Positions 25,388 through 34,574 of a DNA stretch of 64,000 nucleotides are shown here, piece by piece. The notes beneath the pieces were generated by a model. That model was not told where the DNA came from, made no database searches, and saw only the letters and a list, made by a program, of their open reading frames with translations. The position numbers and the translations under genes are program-made. Origin of the DNA: Desulfosarcina widdelii (lineage in GTDB: Bacteria; Desulfobacterota; Desulfobacteria; Desulfobacterales; Desulfosarcinaceae). Every line of letters starts with the position of its first letter. Positions within the stretch are counted from its first letter, which is position 1. The stretch spans positions 7,233,719 to 7,297,718 of the forward strand of contig NZ_AP021875.1 of assembly GCF_009688965.1 (NCBI RefSeq), given 5' to 3'.

Positions 25388-25392
25388 GTCAC

Positions 25393-25992
25393 ATGTCCAA
25401 CATAACTGCAGCAATGGTAAAAGAACTCCGTGAGAAATCCGGAGCCGGTATGATGGATTGCAAGGCCGCTTTATCCGAATGCGGCGGCGACATGGAAAAG
25501 GCCATCGATTATCTGAGAAAGAAAGGGATTGCCACAGCCGCCAAGCGGGCCGGTCGTGCAACTTCCGAAGGCACCGTTCAGTCCTACATTCACATGGGGG
25601 GCAAAATTGGTGTTATGGTGGAAGTCAACTGCGAAACCGATTTCGTGGCCAAGACCGACGATTTCAAAGACTTTGCCAAAAATATCGCCATGCATGTGGC
25701 GGCCACCAATCCGGTTGGAATCGTTCCTGAAGATGTCCCCCGGGACGTCATCGACCGCGAACGGGAGATTTACAAGGCCCAGGTACTGGAGATGGGCAAG
25801 CCTGAGAATATGGTCGAGAAGATCGCCGAAGGCAAGCTGAACAAATTCTTCAAGGAAAGCTGCCTGATGAATCAGCAGTACGTCAAGGAGCCGGACAAGA
25901 CCGTTGCCGACTACCTCAATGAGGTGATTGCCAAGACCGGCGAGAAAATCACCATCAAACGATTCGCCAGATTTCAGATCGGGGCGGAATAA
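25393..25992 (+). CDS. tsf: Elongation factor Ts (short form)
   Basis: EF-Ts recycles EF-Tu by exchanging GDP. The 199-residue protein has the N-terminal UBA-like domain (LREKSGAGMMDCKAALSE) and a single core with the conserved TDFVAK that inserts into EF-Tu (ETDFVAKTDDFKDFA). Escherichia coli EF-Ts has about 283 residues and a duplicated core; the present shorter form with one core is common in deltaproteobacteria and in Thermus. It sits 5 bp after rpsB and 2 bp before pyrH. Confidence 0.97.
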   Translation: MSNITAAMVKELREKSGAGMMDCKAALSECGGDMEKAIDYLRKKGIATAAKRAGRATSEGTVQSYIHMGGKIGVMVEVNCETDFVAKTDDFKDFAKNIAMHVAATNPVGIVPEDVPRDVIDREREIYKAQVLEMGKPENMVEKIAEGKLNKFFKESCLMNQQYVKEPDKTVADYLNEVIAKTGEKITIKRFARFQIGAE

Positions 25993-25994
25993 GC

Positions 25995-26723
25995 GTGGCG
26001 TCGAAATATAATAGGATTCTGCTCAAATTGAGCGGGGAAGCCCTGATGGGAGATCAGGGCTTCGGCATCAGCCCGGATATGCTTTCCTATGTGGCCCGGG
26101 AAGTCCGCAGCATCGTCGAACTGAACGTGCAACTGGCCATTGTCGTCGGCGGAGGCAATATTTTCCGCGGTGTGGCGGCCAGCTCTTTCGGCATGGAGCG
26201 TACGTCGGCCGATCACATGGGAATGCTGGCCACGGTGCTCAACAGTCTGGCCCTGCAGGACGCATTAGAAAAAACGGGCATTCAGACCCGTGTCCAGACG
26301 GCCATCTCCATGCACGAAGTCGCCGAACCCTATATCCTGCGCCGGGCTTTGCGGCATCTTGAAAAGGGGCGGGTGGTCATCTTCGCCGCCGGATCGGGAA
26401 ATCCCTATTTCACCACCGATACCGCGGCGGTCCTGCGTGCCAAGGAGATCCATGCGGAGATCCTGCTCAAGGCCACCAAGGTCAACGGATTGTACGATTC
26501 CGATCCCGAAAAGAACGCCAATGCCCGCTTCATCAAAACCATCAGCTACATGGAAGTGCTCGAAAAGCAGCTCAAAGTGATGGACATGACGGCCATTTCC
26601 CTGGCCATGGACAATCAACTGCCGCTGATGGTGTTCAATCTGAAAGAGAAGGGCAACATCGCCAAGGTGGTTCTCGGAGAAAACGTCGGGACCACCATCG
26701 GCGGACAGCCTGCCCCTGATTGA
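25995..26723 (+). CDS. pyrH: Uridylate kinase (UMP kinase)
   Basis: PyrH phosphorylates UMP to UDP in pyrimidine synthesis and is a hexameric amino-acid-kinase-fold enzyme regulated by UTP and GTP. The 242-residue protein begins with GTG at 25995, 2 bp after tsf. It has the N-terminal LLKLSGEALMG, GGGNIFRG phosphate loop, RTSADHMGMLATVLN and the distal FAAGSGNPYFTTDTAA. In-frame position behind rpsB-tsf and before frr is the standard order. Confidence 0.97.
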   Translation: MASKYNRILLKLSGEALMGDQGFGISPDMLSYVAREVRSIVELNVQLAIVVGGGNIFRGVAASSFGMERTSADHMGMLATVLNSLALQDALEKTGIQTRVQTAISMHEVAEPYILRRALRHLEKGRVVIFAAGSGNPYFTTDTAAVLRAKEIHAEILLKATKVNGLYDSDPEKNANARFIKTISYMEVLEKQLKVMDMTAISLAMDNQLPLMVFNLKEKGNIAKVVLGENVGTTIGGQPAPD

Positions 26724-26778
26724 AGAATGGCCGACCGGCCCGCCGATTAACCCCGTTTTTCAGCGAGGTACAGCCACC

Positions 26779-27336
26779 ATGATCGAAGAGACACTTCAGG
26801 AAACCAAAGAGCGGATGGGAAAAACCATCACCGCCCTCGAAAACGAACTCAAGCGGGTGAGAACCGGCCGCGCGTCCTTGTCTCTGCTGGACGGTATCCG
26901 GGTCGACTATTACGGCACGCAGACCCCTCTGAATCAGATGGCCTCCCTGTCGGTGCCCGAAAGCCGTCTGATTGTCATCCAACCCTGGGATGTATCCGGC
27001 ATCAAAGAGATCGAAAAGGCCATCTTGAAGTCCGACCTCGGTCTGACGCCCTCTTCCGACGGCAAGCTGATTCGCATCTCCATCCCGCCGTTGACCGAAG
27101 AACGCCGCAAGGAGCTGGTTAAAGTGGTCAGCAAGATGTGCGAGGAGCACAAGATTGCTACCCGCAATATTCGTCGGGACGCCAACGAACTGCTCAAGGG
27201 CTTTAAAAAGGATGGCGACATCTCGGAAGACGACGCCTTCAAGGCCCAGGACGATGTGCAGAAAATCACCGACAAATTCATCGCCAAGATTGACGAGATC
27301 TACAAAGAAAAAGAGAAGGAAATCCTTGAATTCTAG
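26779..27336 (+). CDS. frr: Ribosome recycling factor
   Basis: Frr splits post-termination ribosomes together with EF-G. The 185-residue protein shows the family blocks RVRTGRASLSLLDGI, YYGTQTPLNQMASL, PWDVSGIKEIEKAI and KLIRISIPPLTEERRKEL, followed by the three-helix bundle and the DEIYKEKEKEILEF end. Length is standard. It lies 55 bp after pyrH and is followed by uppS after 7 bp. Confidence 0.97.
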   Translation: MIEETLQETKERMGKTITALENELKRVRTGRASLSLLDGIRVDYYGTQTPLNQMASLSVPESRLIVIQPWDVSGIKEIEKAILKSDLGLTPSSDGKLIRISIPPLTEERRKELVKVVSKMCEEHKIATRNIRRDANELLKGFKKDGDISEDDAFKAQDDVQKITDKFIAKIDEIYKEKEKEILEF

Positions 27337-27343
27337 TTCTTCC

Positions 27344-28072
27344 ATGCGGAATGAACTTGATCCCGACCGGATGCCCAAACACGTTGCCGTCATCATGGAC
27401 GGCAACGGCCGCTGGGCCAAAAAGCGCCTCTTAAACCGCCTTAAGGGGCACGAAAAAGGGGCGCAAGCTGTGCGGACCGTTGTACAAGCTGCCCGCAAGC
27501 TGGACATCGAAGCCCTCACCCTCTACGCTTTCTCCACAGAAAACTGGCAGCGTCCGCAGTCCGAAGTTTCCGGGCTCATGTTCCTGTTGCGGCGTTTTCT
27601 GGAAACCGAGCGGCAGACGCTCATGGAGAACGACATCCGGCTGAATACCATCGGTCAGACCGACCGGCTGCCGGAAGCCGTTCGCAAAGATCTGAAGGCC
27701 GTCATGGCCGAAACCGCTACCAATAAAAAGATGGTCCTGACCCTGGCATTGAGCTACGGCGCACGTGCGGAGATCGTCGATATGGTCAGACAGATTGCCG
27801 CTGCCGCCAAAGAAGGAACCATCGATCCCTCGGCGGTGACCCCCGATATGGTGGCCAATCACCTCTATACCCGTGAACTACCGGACCCGGATCTGCTGAT
27901 CCGCACCAGCGGGGAGATGCGCATCAGCAACTTTCTGCTCTGGCAGATCGCCTACGCGGAAATCTTCTTTACACCAACGCTGTGGCCCGACTTCGGCGAA
28001 GAGGAGTTCATCCGAATCCTCAAGGATTACCAGCAACGGGAGCGGCGTTTCGGCGCCATTCCCTCCGGCTGA
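27344..28072 (+). CDS. uppS: Undecaprenyl (isoprenyl) diphosphate synthase
   Basis: UppS builds the C55 lipid carrier for peptidoglycan and lipopolysaccharide from farnesyl and isopentenyl diphosphates. The 242-residue protein from ATG 27344 has the catalytic Asp in VIMDGNGRWA, the HEKGAQAV block, LYAFSTENW with the Asn and Arg ligands, and the C-terminal RTSGEMRISNFLLWQIAYAE. The frame is open further upstream inside frr but is not family-like there. It starts 7 bp after frr and belongs to the operon towards cdsA and dxr. Confidence 0.97.
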   Translation: MRNELDPDRMPKHVAVIMDGNGRWAKKRLLNRLKGHEKGAQAVRTVVQAARKLDIEALTLYAFSTENWQRPQSEVSGLMFLLRRFLETERQTLMENDIRLNTIGQTDRLPEAVRKDLKAVMAETATNKKMVLTLALSYGARAEIVDMVRQIAAAAKEGTIDPSAVTPDMVANHLYTRELPDPDLLIRTSGEMRISNFLLWQIAYAEIFFTPTLWPDFGEEEFIRILKDYQQRERRFGAIPSG

Positions 28073-28103
28073 CGACCCATACGGCCGCAACCAAAGGAAT
28101 CCC

Positions 28104-28910
28104 ATGCACCTGAAACGCTGGATTACCGGAATTATCGCCCTGCCCATCCTTTACCTGCTGGTGTGGATCGGCGGGATGGTTTTTTACCTGTTGGTCGCCG
28201 CCGCCAGCATCATCACGCTCTGGGAGTATTACCGGATCGTATTCCCGTCCGATGGCCCGTTTCAAGAGCGCCTGATGCCCATCCTCGGGCTGGTTTTTGC
28301 CCCAGCGATCATCTGGGCTTTCTACGACGGGAAAATTGAAGCCGCACCCCTGATTCTGGCCGTGGATCTCATCCTGGCGGCCGGACTGAGCCTGCCGCTT
28401 TTCAAGGATGATCCGCAGGCACCCGCACTGGTTGCCAAACAGGTCCTGGGGCTGGTGTACATCCCTTTGTTCCTTTCCTTTCTGGTTCTCATCCGGTTCA
28501 GCCCCGACGGCGTCGCCTGGATTTTCTGGCCGCTGCTGATCGTTTTCGCCGGCGATACCGGGGCCTTTTATACGGGCACCTACCTGGGACGCCACAAACT
28601 CTGCCCATGGGTCAGCCCCAAAAAGACCATCGAGGGAAGCCTGGGCGGGCTGACGGCCAACGTCGCCGTGGCCCTGATCTATAAATCCCTGCTGCTGCCG
28701 GATTTGGCAGCCGTACCCTGCATCCTGTTTGCCCTGATCATTGGCGCCGCCGGCCAGGCAGGCGACCTGTTCGCATCCGAATTCAAACGCTCGGCCGGTG
28801 TCAAGGATTCCGGAACCCTGCTTCCCGGCCATGGGGGATTCCTTGACCGGCTGGATGCCCTTCTGTTTGCCTCGCCGCTTGCCTATCTGTTGAAAATCGG
28901 TATATTCTGA
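28104..28910 (+). CDS. cdsA: Phosphatidate cytidylyltransferase (CDP-diglyceride synthase)
   Basis: CdsA makes CDP-diacylglycerol from phosphatidic acid and CTP at the inner membrane, the branch point of phospholipid synthesis. The 268-residue protein is hydrophobic with about seven membrane segments. The signature near the C-terminus is present: SEFKRSAGVKDSGTLLPGHGG and FLDRLDAL, and the mid-protein DTGAFYTGTYLGRHKL with SPKKTIEG. It lies in the uppS-cdsA-dxr-rseP order that is typical of proteobacteria. Confidence 0.96.
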   Translation: MHLKRWITGIIALPILYLLVWIGGMVFYLLVAAASIITLWEYYRIVFPSDGPFQERLMPILGLVFAPAIIWAFYDGKIEAAPLILAVDLILAAGLSLPLFKDDPQAPALVAKQVLGLVYIPLFLSFLVLIRFSPDGVAWIFWPLLIVFAGDTGAFYTGTYLGRHKLCPWVSPKKTIEGSLGGLTANVAVALIYKSLLLPDLAAVPCILFALIIGAAGQAGDLFASEFKRSAGVKDSGTLLPGHGGFLDRLDALLFASPLAYLLKIGIF

Positions 28911-28947
28911 TCGAGATTGTCATTCGGCCAAGGAAGATCGAACCGTT

Positions 28948-30111
28948 ATGAAAACCCTATCCATACTGGGTGCAACCGGCTCCATTGGAGTCAATGCCCT
29001 TAATATTGTCCGCCGGTTTCCGGATTTGTTCAGGGTGTGCGCACTTACGGCCAAATCCAATGTGGAAGCACTGGCCCGGCAGATTGTGCAATTTCGGCCC
29101 CGCCTGGCCGCCGTGATCGACGACGATCATGCCGGACAATTAAAGGCCCTTTTGCCCGACGATCTGGAGGTGGAAATCGTAACCGGTGAGGCCGGCTACA
29201 TCGCTGCAGCCACCTGCCCGGAGACCGATCTGGTGCTGGGGGCCATGGTCGGTGCGGCCGGCCTGATGCCGACCCTTGCCGCCATCGATGCCGGCAAGGA
29301 CATTGCCCTGGCCAACAAGGAAACCCTGGTGATGGCCGGTGCCATCGTCATGGAACGGGTTGCCCGGCGCGGCGTCAAGCTGATGCCCGTGGACAGCGAA
29401 CACAGCGCCATCTTCCAGAGCATGGCCGGTCGGGGAGACAATGCGGTGCGCGAGATTTTACTGACCGCATCGGGCGGCCCCTTTTTAAGCCGCCCCAAGG
29501 GCGACTTTGAAGGGATCACTCCCGAAGACGCCCTGCGTCATCCCAACTGGTCCATGGGCAGCAAGATCACCATCGATTCGGCCACCTTGATGAACAAGGG
29601 ACTGGAGGTCATCGAGGCCCGTTGGCTTTTCGACATCGACTTTGCACGCATCAAAGTGGTGGTGCATCCCCAGAGCATCATCCACTCCATGGTGACCTAT
29701 GCGGATGGTGCGGTGATTGCCCAGATGGGAATCCCGGACATGAGAGGGGCCATCGCTTACGGACTTTCCCATCCCCGGCGGCTGCCGCTGGATGTTCCGG
29801 TGCCCGATTTTCCCGGTATCGGAACCTTTACGTTTGAAGAACCGGATCTGGATCGCTTCCCCTGCCTGGCGCTGGCCTATGCCGCCGGCAAGCAGGGCGG
29901 AGCCGGTCCGGCTGTGCTCAATGCCGCCAATGAGGTGGCCGTGGCGGCCTTTCTGGAAAACCGTTTGCCTTTTAATGGGATCTGCCCAATCATCGACCGG
30001 ACCTTGAGCCGGCACACGCAAGACGGTAGTGCCGGCCTTGACGAAATTCTCGCAGCGGACGGCTGGGCCCGTAAAACGGCCCGGGAACTGATCCGCCAGC
30101 AGGAGCGTTAG
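28948..30111 (+). CDS. dxr: 1-deoxy-D-xylulose 5-phosphate reductoisomerase
   Basis: Dxr performs the first committed step of the methylerythritol phosphate route to isoprenoids, converting DXP to MEP with NADPH and a divalent metal. The 387-residue protein has the NADPH loop LGATGSIGVNALNIV, ANKETLVMAG, the metal ligands in DSEHSAIFQ and the flexible loop MGSKITIDSATLMNKGLE. It supplies the isoprenoid units used by UppS three genes upstream. ATG at 28948 follows AAGGAAG. Confidence 0.97.
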   Translation: MKTLSILGATGSIGVNALNIVRRFPDLFRVCALTAKSNVEALARQIVQFRPRLAAVIDDDHAGQLKALLPDDLEVEIVTGEAGYIAAATCPETDLVLGAMVGAAGLMPTLAAIDAGKDIALANKETLVMAGAIVMERVARRGVKLMPVDSEHSAIFQSMAGRGDNAVREILLTASGGPFLSRPKGDFEGITPEDALRHPNWSMGSKITIDSATLMNKGLEVIEARWLFDIDFARIKVVVHPQSIIHSMVTYADGAVIAQMGIPDMRGAIAYGLSHPRRLPLDVPVPDFPGIGTFTFEEPDLDRFPCLALAYAAGKQGGAGPAVLNAANEVAVAAFLENRLPFNGICPIIDRTLSRHTQDGSAGLDEILAADGWARKTARELIRQQER

Positions 30112-30121
30112 TGTATCGCCT

Positions 30122-31486
30122 ATGACTACCAGTATTTTTGCATTTGTCGTTGTCCTCGGAATTCTGATCTTCTTCCACGAGTTGGGGCATTTTCTCGTCG
30201 CCAGGCTGTTCGGCGTCGGCGTCGAGAAGTTCTCCCTGGGGTTCGGCCCGCGCCTGTTTGGCAAAACCGTCGGGATCACCGACTATCGTGTCTCGGCCAT
30301 TCCGCTTGGCGGCTACGTCAAGATGGTGGGAGACGAACCCGATGCCGAAATCGATCCCGAACTGATCCCGAAGTCCTTCACCCATAAACATGTGTTCAAG
30401 AAAATCCTGATCGTGGCCGCCGGACCCTTTTTCAACCTGCTTCTGGCCATGATCATCTATGCCGGCTTCTTCTTCTTCGTGGGCACCGAGGACATCCGTC
30501 CGGTGATCAACCACGTTGACGATGAAAGTCCGGCCGCTGTCGCCGGCTTGACGACCGGCGACGTGATCGTATCCATAGACGGTGAGGCCGTGGCCTCCTG
30601 GAGCGACATCAACCGGCTGGTGGAGGCAGGCCAGGGCCGGGCCGTAAAGATCACTGCCAGACGCGGAGAAAACGTCTTTGCGGTTGATGTTGCCCCCCGG
30701 ACCAAAGTGACCAAGGACATTTTGGGCGACGACGTATCTTATTACGATGCCGGTTTTTCCGGACTGCCGCCTCTTCAGGCCGTTGTCGGCGACGTGGCCG
30801 AGGGATATCCGGCCAAGAAAGCCGGCATGCGCAAAGGGGATCGGATCGTCTCCATCAACGGGCAGCCGATCGACAGCTGGAATGCGATGAAGGAAACGAT
30901 CTCCCGGAGCAAGGGAGGTCCGCTGGCCGTTCAAGTCGTCCGGGGCGGCGAAACCCGTACCTTCGAGATCGTTCCGGTGCTGTTCAGCGAAGAAAACCTG
31001 CTCGGGGAGAAGGTGGACAGCTATCGCATCGGCATCTCCACCCCGGGCGTCACCATTCCCGAAGCCGACCGCATCACCATCAAACGCGGCCCCTTCCAGG
31101 CGGTGTGGGAGGGCGTGGACCAGACCTACCAGATCTGCCGTCTGACCCTGCTTTCCATCGGTAAGCTGATCAAGGGGACCGTCTCCACCAAGACCCTGGG
31201 CGGGCCCATCATGATTGCCGAAATGGCCGGGCAGCAGGCCAGGGAGGGATTGACCAATCTGACCTTTTTTATCGCCGTGCTCAGCATCAACCTGGCGGTG
31301 CTCAATTTCCTGCCCATCCCAGTGCTCGACGGCGGTCATCTGATGTTTTTTTTCATCGAAGCCGTCATGGGGCGCCCCGTCAACACGCGCATGCGTGAAA
31401 TCGCCCAGCAGGCCGGCATTTTTCTTCTGATTATGTTGATGATTTTTGTGTTTTATAATGATATTACACGCATATTTTCCAGTTGA
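30122..31486 (+). CDS. rseP: Site-2 intramembrane metalloprotease RseP
   Basis: RseP cleaves membrane anchors such as anti-sigma factor RseA and signal-peptide remnants. The 454-residue membrane protein has zinc motif HELGH at residues 19-23 in the first helix and the matching LDGGHL motif (VLDGGH) in the third-to-last helix. Two periplasmic PDZ domains are seen at about residues 125-200 and 230-310 (repeated GL..GD.IVSIDG and KAGMRKGDRIVSINGQP). This matches the M50B family. Ten bp separate it from dxr. Confidence 0.96.
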   Translation: MTTSIFAFVVVLGILIFFHELGHFLVARLFGVGVEKFSLGFGPRLFGKTVGITDYRVSAIPLGGYVKMVGDEPDAEIDPELIPKSFTHKHVFKKILIVAAGPFFNLLLAMIIYAGFFFFVGTEDIRPVINHVDDESPAAVAGLTTGDVIVSIDGEAVASWSDINRLVEAGQGRAVKITARRGENVFAVDVAPRTKVTKDILGDDVSYYDAGFSGLPPLQAVVGDVAEGYPAKKAGMRKGDRIVSINGQPIDSWNAMKETISRSKGGPLAVQVVRGGETRTFEIVPVLFSEENLLGEKVDSYRIGISTPGVTIPEADRITIKRGPFQAVWEGVDQTYQICRLTLLSIGKLIKGTVSTKTLGGPIMIAEMAGQQAREGLTNLTFFIAVLSINLAVLNFLPIPVLDGGHLMFFFIEAVMGRPVNTRMREIAQQAGIFLLIMLMIFVFYNDITRIFSS

Positions 31487-31510
31487 AGAAACCAATTGTG
31501 AATGATGAAT

Positions 31511-31546
31511 TTTAATTTTGAATGAATGCATTCATTCAAAATTAAA
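31511..31546. repeat. 36-bp perfect palindrome between rseP and purL
   Basis: The half TTTAATTTTGAATGAATG is followed directly by CATTCATTCAAAATTAAA, its exact reverse complement, with no unpaired loop. It could be a cruciform or a protein site; without a T-tract it is not a standard terminator. Confidence 0.8.
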
Positions 31547-31577
31547 CGCTAAAAATTCAAAATCAGTCAGGTAACCC

Positions 31578-34574
31578 ATGCCTCACCGAATCGAAGTTAC
31601 GTTAAAAGAGCAACTTTTGGACGCGGAGGGCCAGTCCCTTCGCCAGAAAGCCAAGGATTACTTCGACATCGATCTGCAGCAGGTGCGCACGGTTCACATC
31701 GTCACCATTGATGCGGATCTGACAACCGAGCAGGTGGAGCGAATCCGTTCGGAAATTTTCACCAACCCGGTCACCCAGGTTTCTTCCCTTGCGCCCCTGG
31801 CAGTGGATTTCGACTGGGTTCTCTGGGTGGGATTCCGGCCCGGCGTGCGGGACAACCCCGGCGCCACTGCCGTCGAAGCCATGGAAGACCTGCTGCACCT
31901 GAAGCTGAAAGCCGGCGAAGCCGTCTACACCTCCAAACGCTATTGCCTGAAGGGAAGCGGTGTCACCCGCAGCGATGCCGAGAAGATCGCCGGCGAACTT
32001 CTGGCCAACGACATCATCCAGCAATGGGCGGTTTACGACAGGGACCATTGGGATCCGGCCGACGGCATCGGTTTCGTCATTCCCAAGGTAAAGCTGGATC
32101 ATCGGCCAGAGGTGGCCACCCTGTCCATCGACAGCGACGAAACATTAGCTCGGCTAAGCGACGAGCGCAGCCTTTCCCTGAATCCCAACGACATCCCCAC
32201 GATCCGCGCCTATTTTATGAAAACCGAAGTCCAAAGCCAGCGCGGAAAGGTGTCTTTATCCGATCCCACGGACGTGGAACTGGAATACATCTCCCAGGCC
32301 CGCAGCGATCACTGCAACCACAATACCTTCGGCGGGCGGTTTCATTACAAGGACCTGGCTTCCGGAAAAGAGGAAGTCATCGACAGCCTGTTCAAAACCT
32401 ACATTGAAGGTCCCACCCTGGCCCTGAAGGCGAAGAAGGACTGGGTGGTTTCCGTACTGTGGGACAACGCTGGGGTAGGGCGCTTCGACGAAGGCCACAA
32501 CTACGTGATCACCGGCGAGACCCATAACTCGCCCTCCAATATGGAGGCCTACGGCGGGGCCATTACCGGCATCGTGGGCATCTATCGGGACCCCATGGGC
32601 ACGGGCAAGGGCAGCAAGCTCATCATGGGCAGTTATGGTTACTGCATGGGACCAAGGGATTACGACGGCGACCTCAAACCGCGGCTGCACCCCCGCAGAC
32701 TGCTGGACGGCGTGATCGAAGGGGTGCGCGACGGCGGCAACAAGAGCGGCATTCCGACTCCCTTCGGGCAGGTGATGTTCCATCCGGGTTATCTGGGCAA
32801 GTGTCTGGTTTTCGTAACGGCCCTGGGCATCATGCCCGCCGAGATCCAGGGCGAACCGTCGGACCAGAAGACCATCTTTCCCGGCGATCTGGCCATCATG
32901 TGCGGCGGCCGGGTGGGCAAGGACGGCATCCACGGCGTGACCGCATCTTCGGCCACCTTTTCCGCCAACACCCCGGCCGGCCACGTTCAGATCGGCGACC
33001 CCTACACCCAGAAGAAGATGCACGATTTTCTGATCGAAGCCAGGGACGAAGGCCTGATCCGCTTTATCACCGACAACGGCGGGGGAGGGCTCTCCTCTTC
33101 CATCGGCGAGAGCGCCCGCTTCTCCAACGGCTGCGACATCCAACTGGAAAAAGTGCCTTTGAAGTACGACGGCCTGGACCAGTGGGAAATCTGGATCTCC
33201 GAATCCCAGGAGCGTATGACCGTGGCCATCGATCCGGCCCATCTGGAGCGCTTCATGGAACTGTCCCGCCTGCACGCGGTGGAAAGCACCGTCATTGGCA
33301 CCTATACGGACAGCGGCAAGATCCACATCACTTACAACGGCGTCACCTGCGCCTACATCGACCTGGATCTTCTCACCTCGGCCTTTCCCCAGTGGGAGTT
33401 TGCGGCCGAGTGGCAGCCGCCGGCCCTGCGCGGCCTGAAGGAGCCGGTGCTCGGCCTGCCCGATAACCATGCCGCTCTGATTCTCGACATGCTGAAACGA
33501 CCCAACATCTGCTCCAAGGAGTGGGTCTGCCGCCAGTACGACCACGAAGTCCAGGGCACCAGCGTCATCAAACCGCTGGTGGGAACCGGCCGGGATGTGC
33601 CCAGCGATGCGGCGGTGATTCGGCCGGTGCTTACTTCTCCGAAAGGATTGGTTTTCTCCCAGGCTCTGATCCCCATGTACTCCGCCATCGACGCCTATCA
33701 CATGACCGCCTGCACCATCGACGAGGCGGTGCGCCGGGCCGTCGCCGTGGGCGGGGACCCGGATCGCTTCGGCGGGGTGGACAACTTCTGCTGGCCCAAC
33801 ATCCATTACGACGAGCGCAAGAACCCTGACGGCAGGCACAAGGCCGCCCAGCTGGTGCGTTCGTGCAAGGCCCTTGCGGAGATGTGTACAACCTACGGCA
33901 TCCCCCTGCTTTCCGGCAAGGACTCCATGTATGTGGACGGCCACCTGCCGGGCCGCTACGGAGAGACGCACAAGGTTTCTGCTTTAGAAACCCTCCAGTT
34001 TTCCGTCTCCGGCGTGATGGACGATGTCTGCCGCTGCGTCACCATGGATGCCAAGGTACCCGGCGATGGCGTCTATGTCGTCGGTGTGACCCGAGATGAA
34101 CTGGGCGGTTCCGAATACTATGAACTTTTAGGGAATATCGGGCTGCATGTCCCCAGGGTTGAGGCCGGCGCATTCGAGATCCGCTATCGGTCCGTGGCCA
34201 AGGCCATCGACCAGGGGCTGCTGGCCTCCTGCCACGGCATCTACCGCGGCGGACTGGCCGTGCATCTGGCCCTGGTGGCCATGGGCGGGGAGCTGGGCCT
34301 GGAGATAGACCTGGCCAAGGTGCCGGCCCGAGGCATCGACCGGGAGGACACGATGCTGTTTTCCGAAAGCGCCGGCCGGTTTATCGTTACCGTGGCGCCG
34401 GAAAACCGGGCCGCTTTCGAAGCGCTCTTGGCCGACCAGCCGACGGCCTGTGTGGGACGGGTGACCGAGGCGCCGATACTGACCATCAATGGCCTCGACG
34501 GTTCGCGGCTGGCAGCCCTGACCGTCGAAGAGATGAAGGCGGCCTGGAAAGGGCCGTTCGGGGATTTGATATGA
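31578..34574 (+). CDS. purL: Phosphoribosylformylglycinamidine synthase, large subunit
   Basis: PurL converts FGAR to FGAM in purine synthesis using ATP and ammonia from PurQ. The 998-residue protein begins with two PurS-like segments (about residues 1-80 and 80-165: LKEQLLDAEGQSLR and FRPGVRDNPGATAVEAMEDLLHLK, ending in the typical LANDIIQQWAVY). The synthase core follows, with ARSDHCNHNTFGGRF, ETHNSPS and the second half GGDPDRFGGVDNFCWPNI and SGKDSMYVDG. The arrangement resembles the long PurL of enterobacteria but without the C-terminal glutaminase. It overlaps purQ by 4 bp (ATGA). The palindrome at 31511 separates it from rseP. Confidence 0.95.
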   Translation: MPHRIEVTLKEQLLDAEGQSLRQKAKDYFDIDLQQVRTVHIVTIDADLTTEQVERIRSEIFTNPVTQVSSLAPLAVDFDWVLWVGFRPGVRDNPGATAVEAMEDLLHLKLKAGEAVYTSKRYCLKGSGVTRSDAEKIAGELLANDIIQQWAVYDRDHWDPADGIGFVIPKVKLDHRPEVATLSIDSDETLARLSDERSLSLNPNDIPTIRAYFMKTEVQSQRGKVSLSDPTDVELEYISQARSDHCNHNTFGGRFHYKDLASGKEEVIDSLFKTYIEGPTLALKAKKDWVVSVLWDNAGVGRFDEGHNYVITGETHNSPSNMEAYGGAITGIVGIYRDPMGTGKGSKLIMGSYGYCMGPRDYDGDLKPRLHPRRLLDGVIEGVRDGGNKSGIPTPFGQVMFHPGYLGKCLVFVTALGIMPAEIQGEPSDQKTIFPGDLAIMCGGRVGKDGIHGVTASSATFSANTPAGHVQIGDPYTQKKMHDFLIEARDEGLIRFITDNGGGGLSSSIGESARFSNGCDIQLEKVPLKYDGLDQWEIWISESQERMTVAIDPAHLERFMELSRLHAVESTVIGTYTDSGKIHITYNGVTCAYIDLDLLTSAFPQWEFAAEWQPPALRGLKEPVLGLPDNHAALILDMLKRPNICSKEWVCRQYDHEVQGTSVIKPLVGTGRDVPSDAAVIRPVLTSPKGLVFSQALIPMYSAIDAYHMTACTIDEAVRRAVAVGGDPDRFGGVDNFCWPNIHYDERKNPDGRHKAAQLVRSCKALAEMCTTYGIPLLSGKDSMYVDGHLPGRYGETHKVSALETLQFSVSGVMDDVCRCVTMDAKVPGDGVYVVGVTRDELGGSEYYELLGNIGLHVPRVEAGAFEIRYRSVAKAIDQGLLASCHGIYRGGLAVHLALVAMGGELGLEIDLAKVPARGIDREDTMLFSESAGRFIVTVAPENRAAFEALLADQPTACVGRVTEAPILTINGLDGSRLAALTVEEMKAAWKGPFGDLI

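Noticed and set aside
32256..33971. 571-residue minus-strand frame inside purL
   Set aside because: Composition (many Gly, Val, His, Asp) is that of a shadow frame of purL; no domain motifs.
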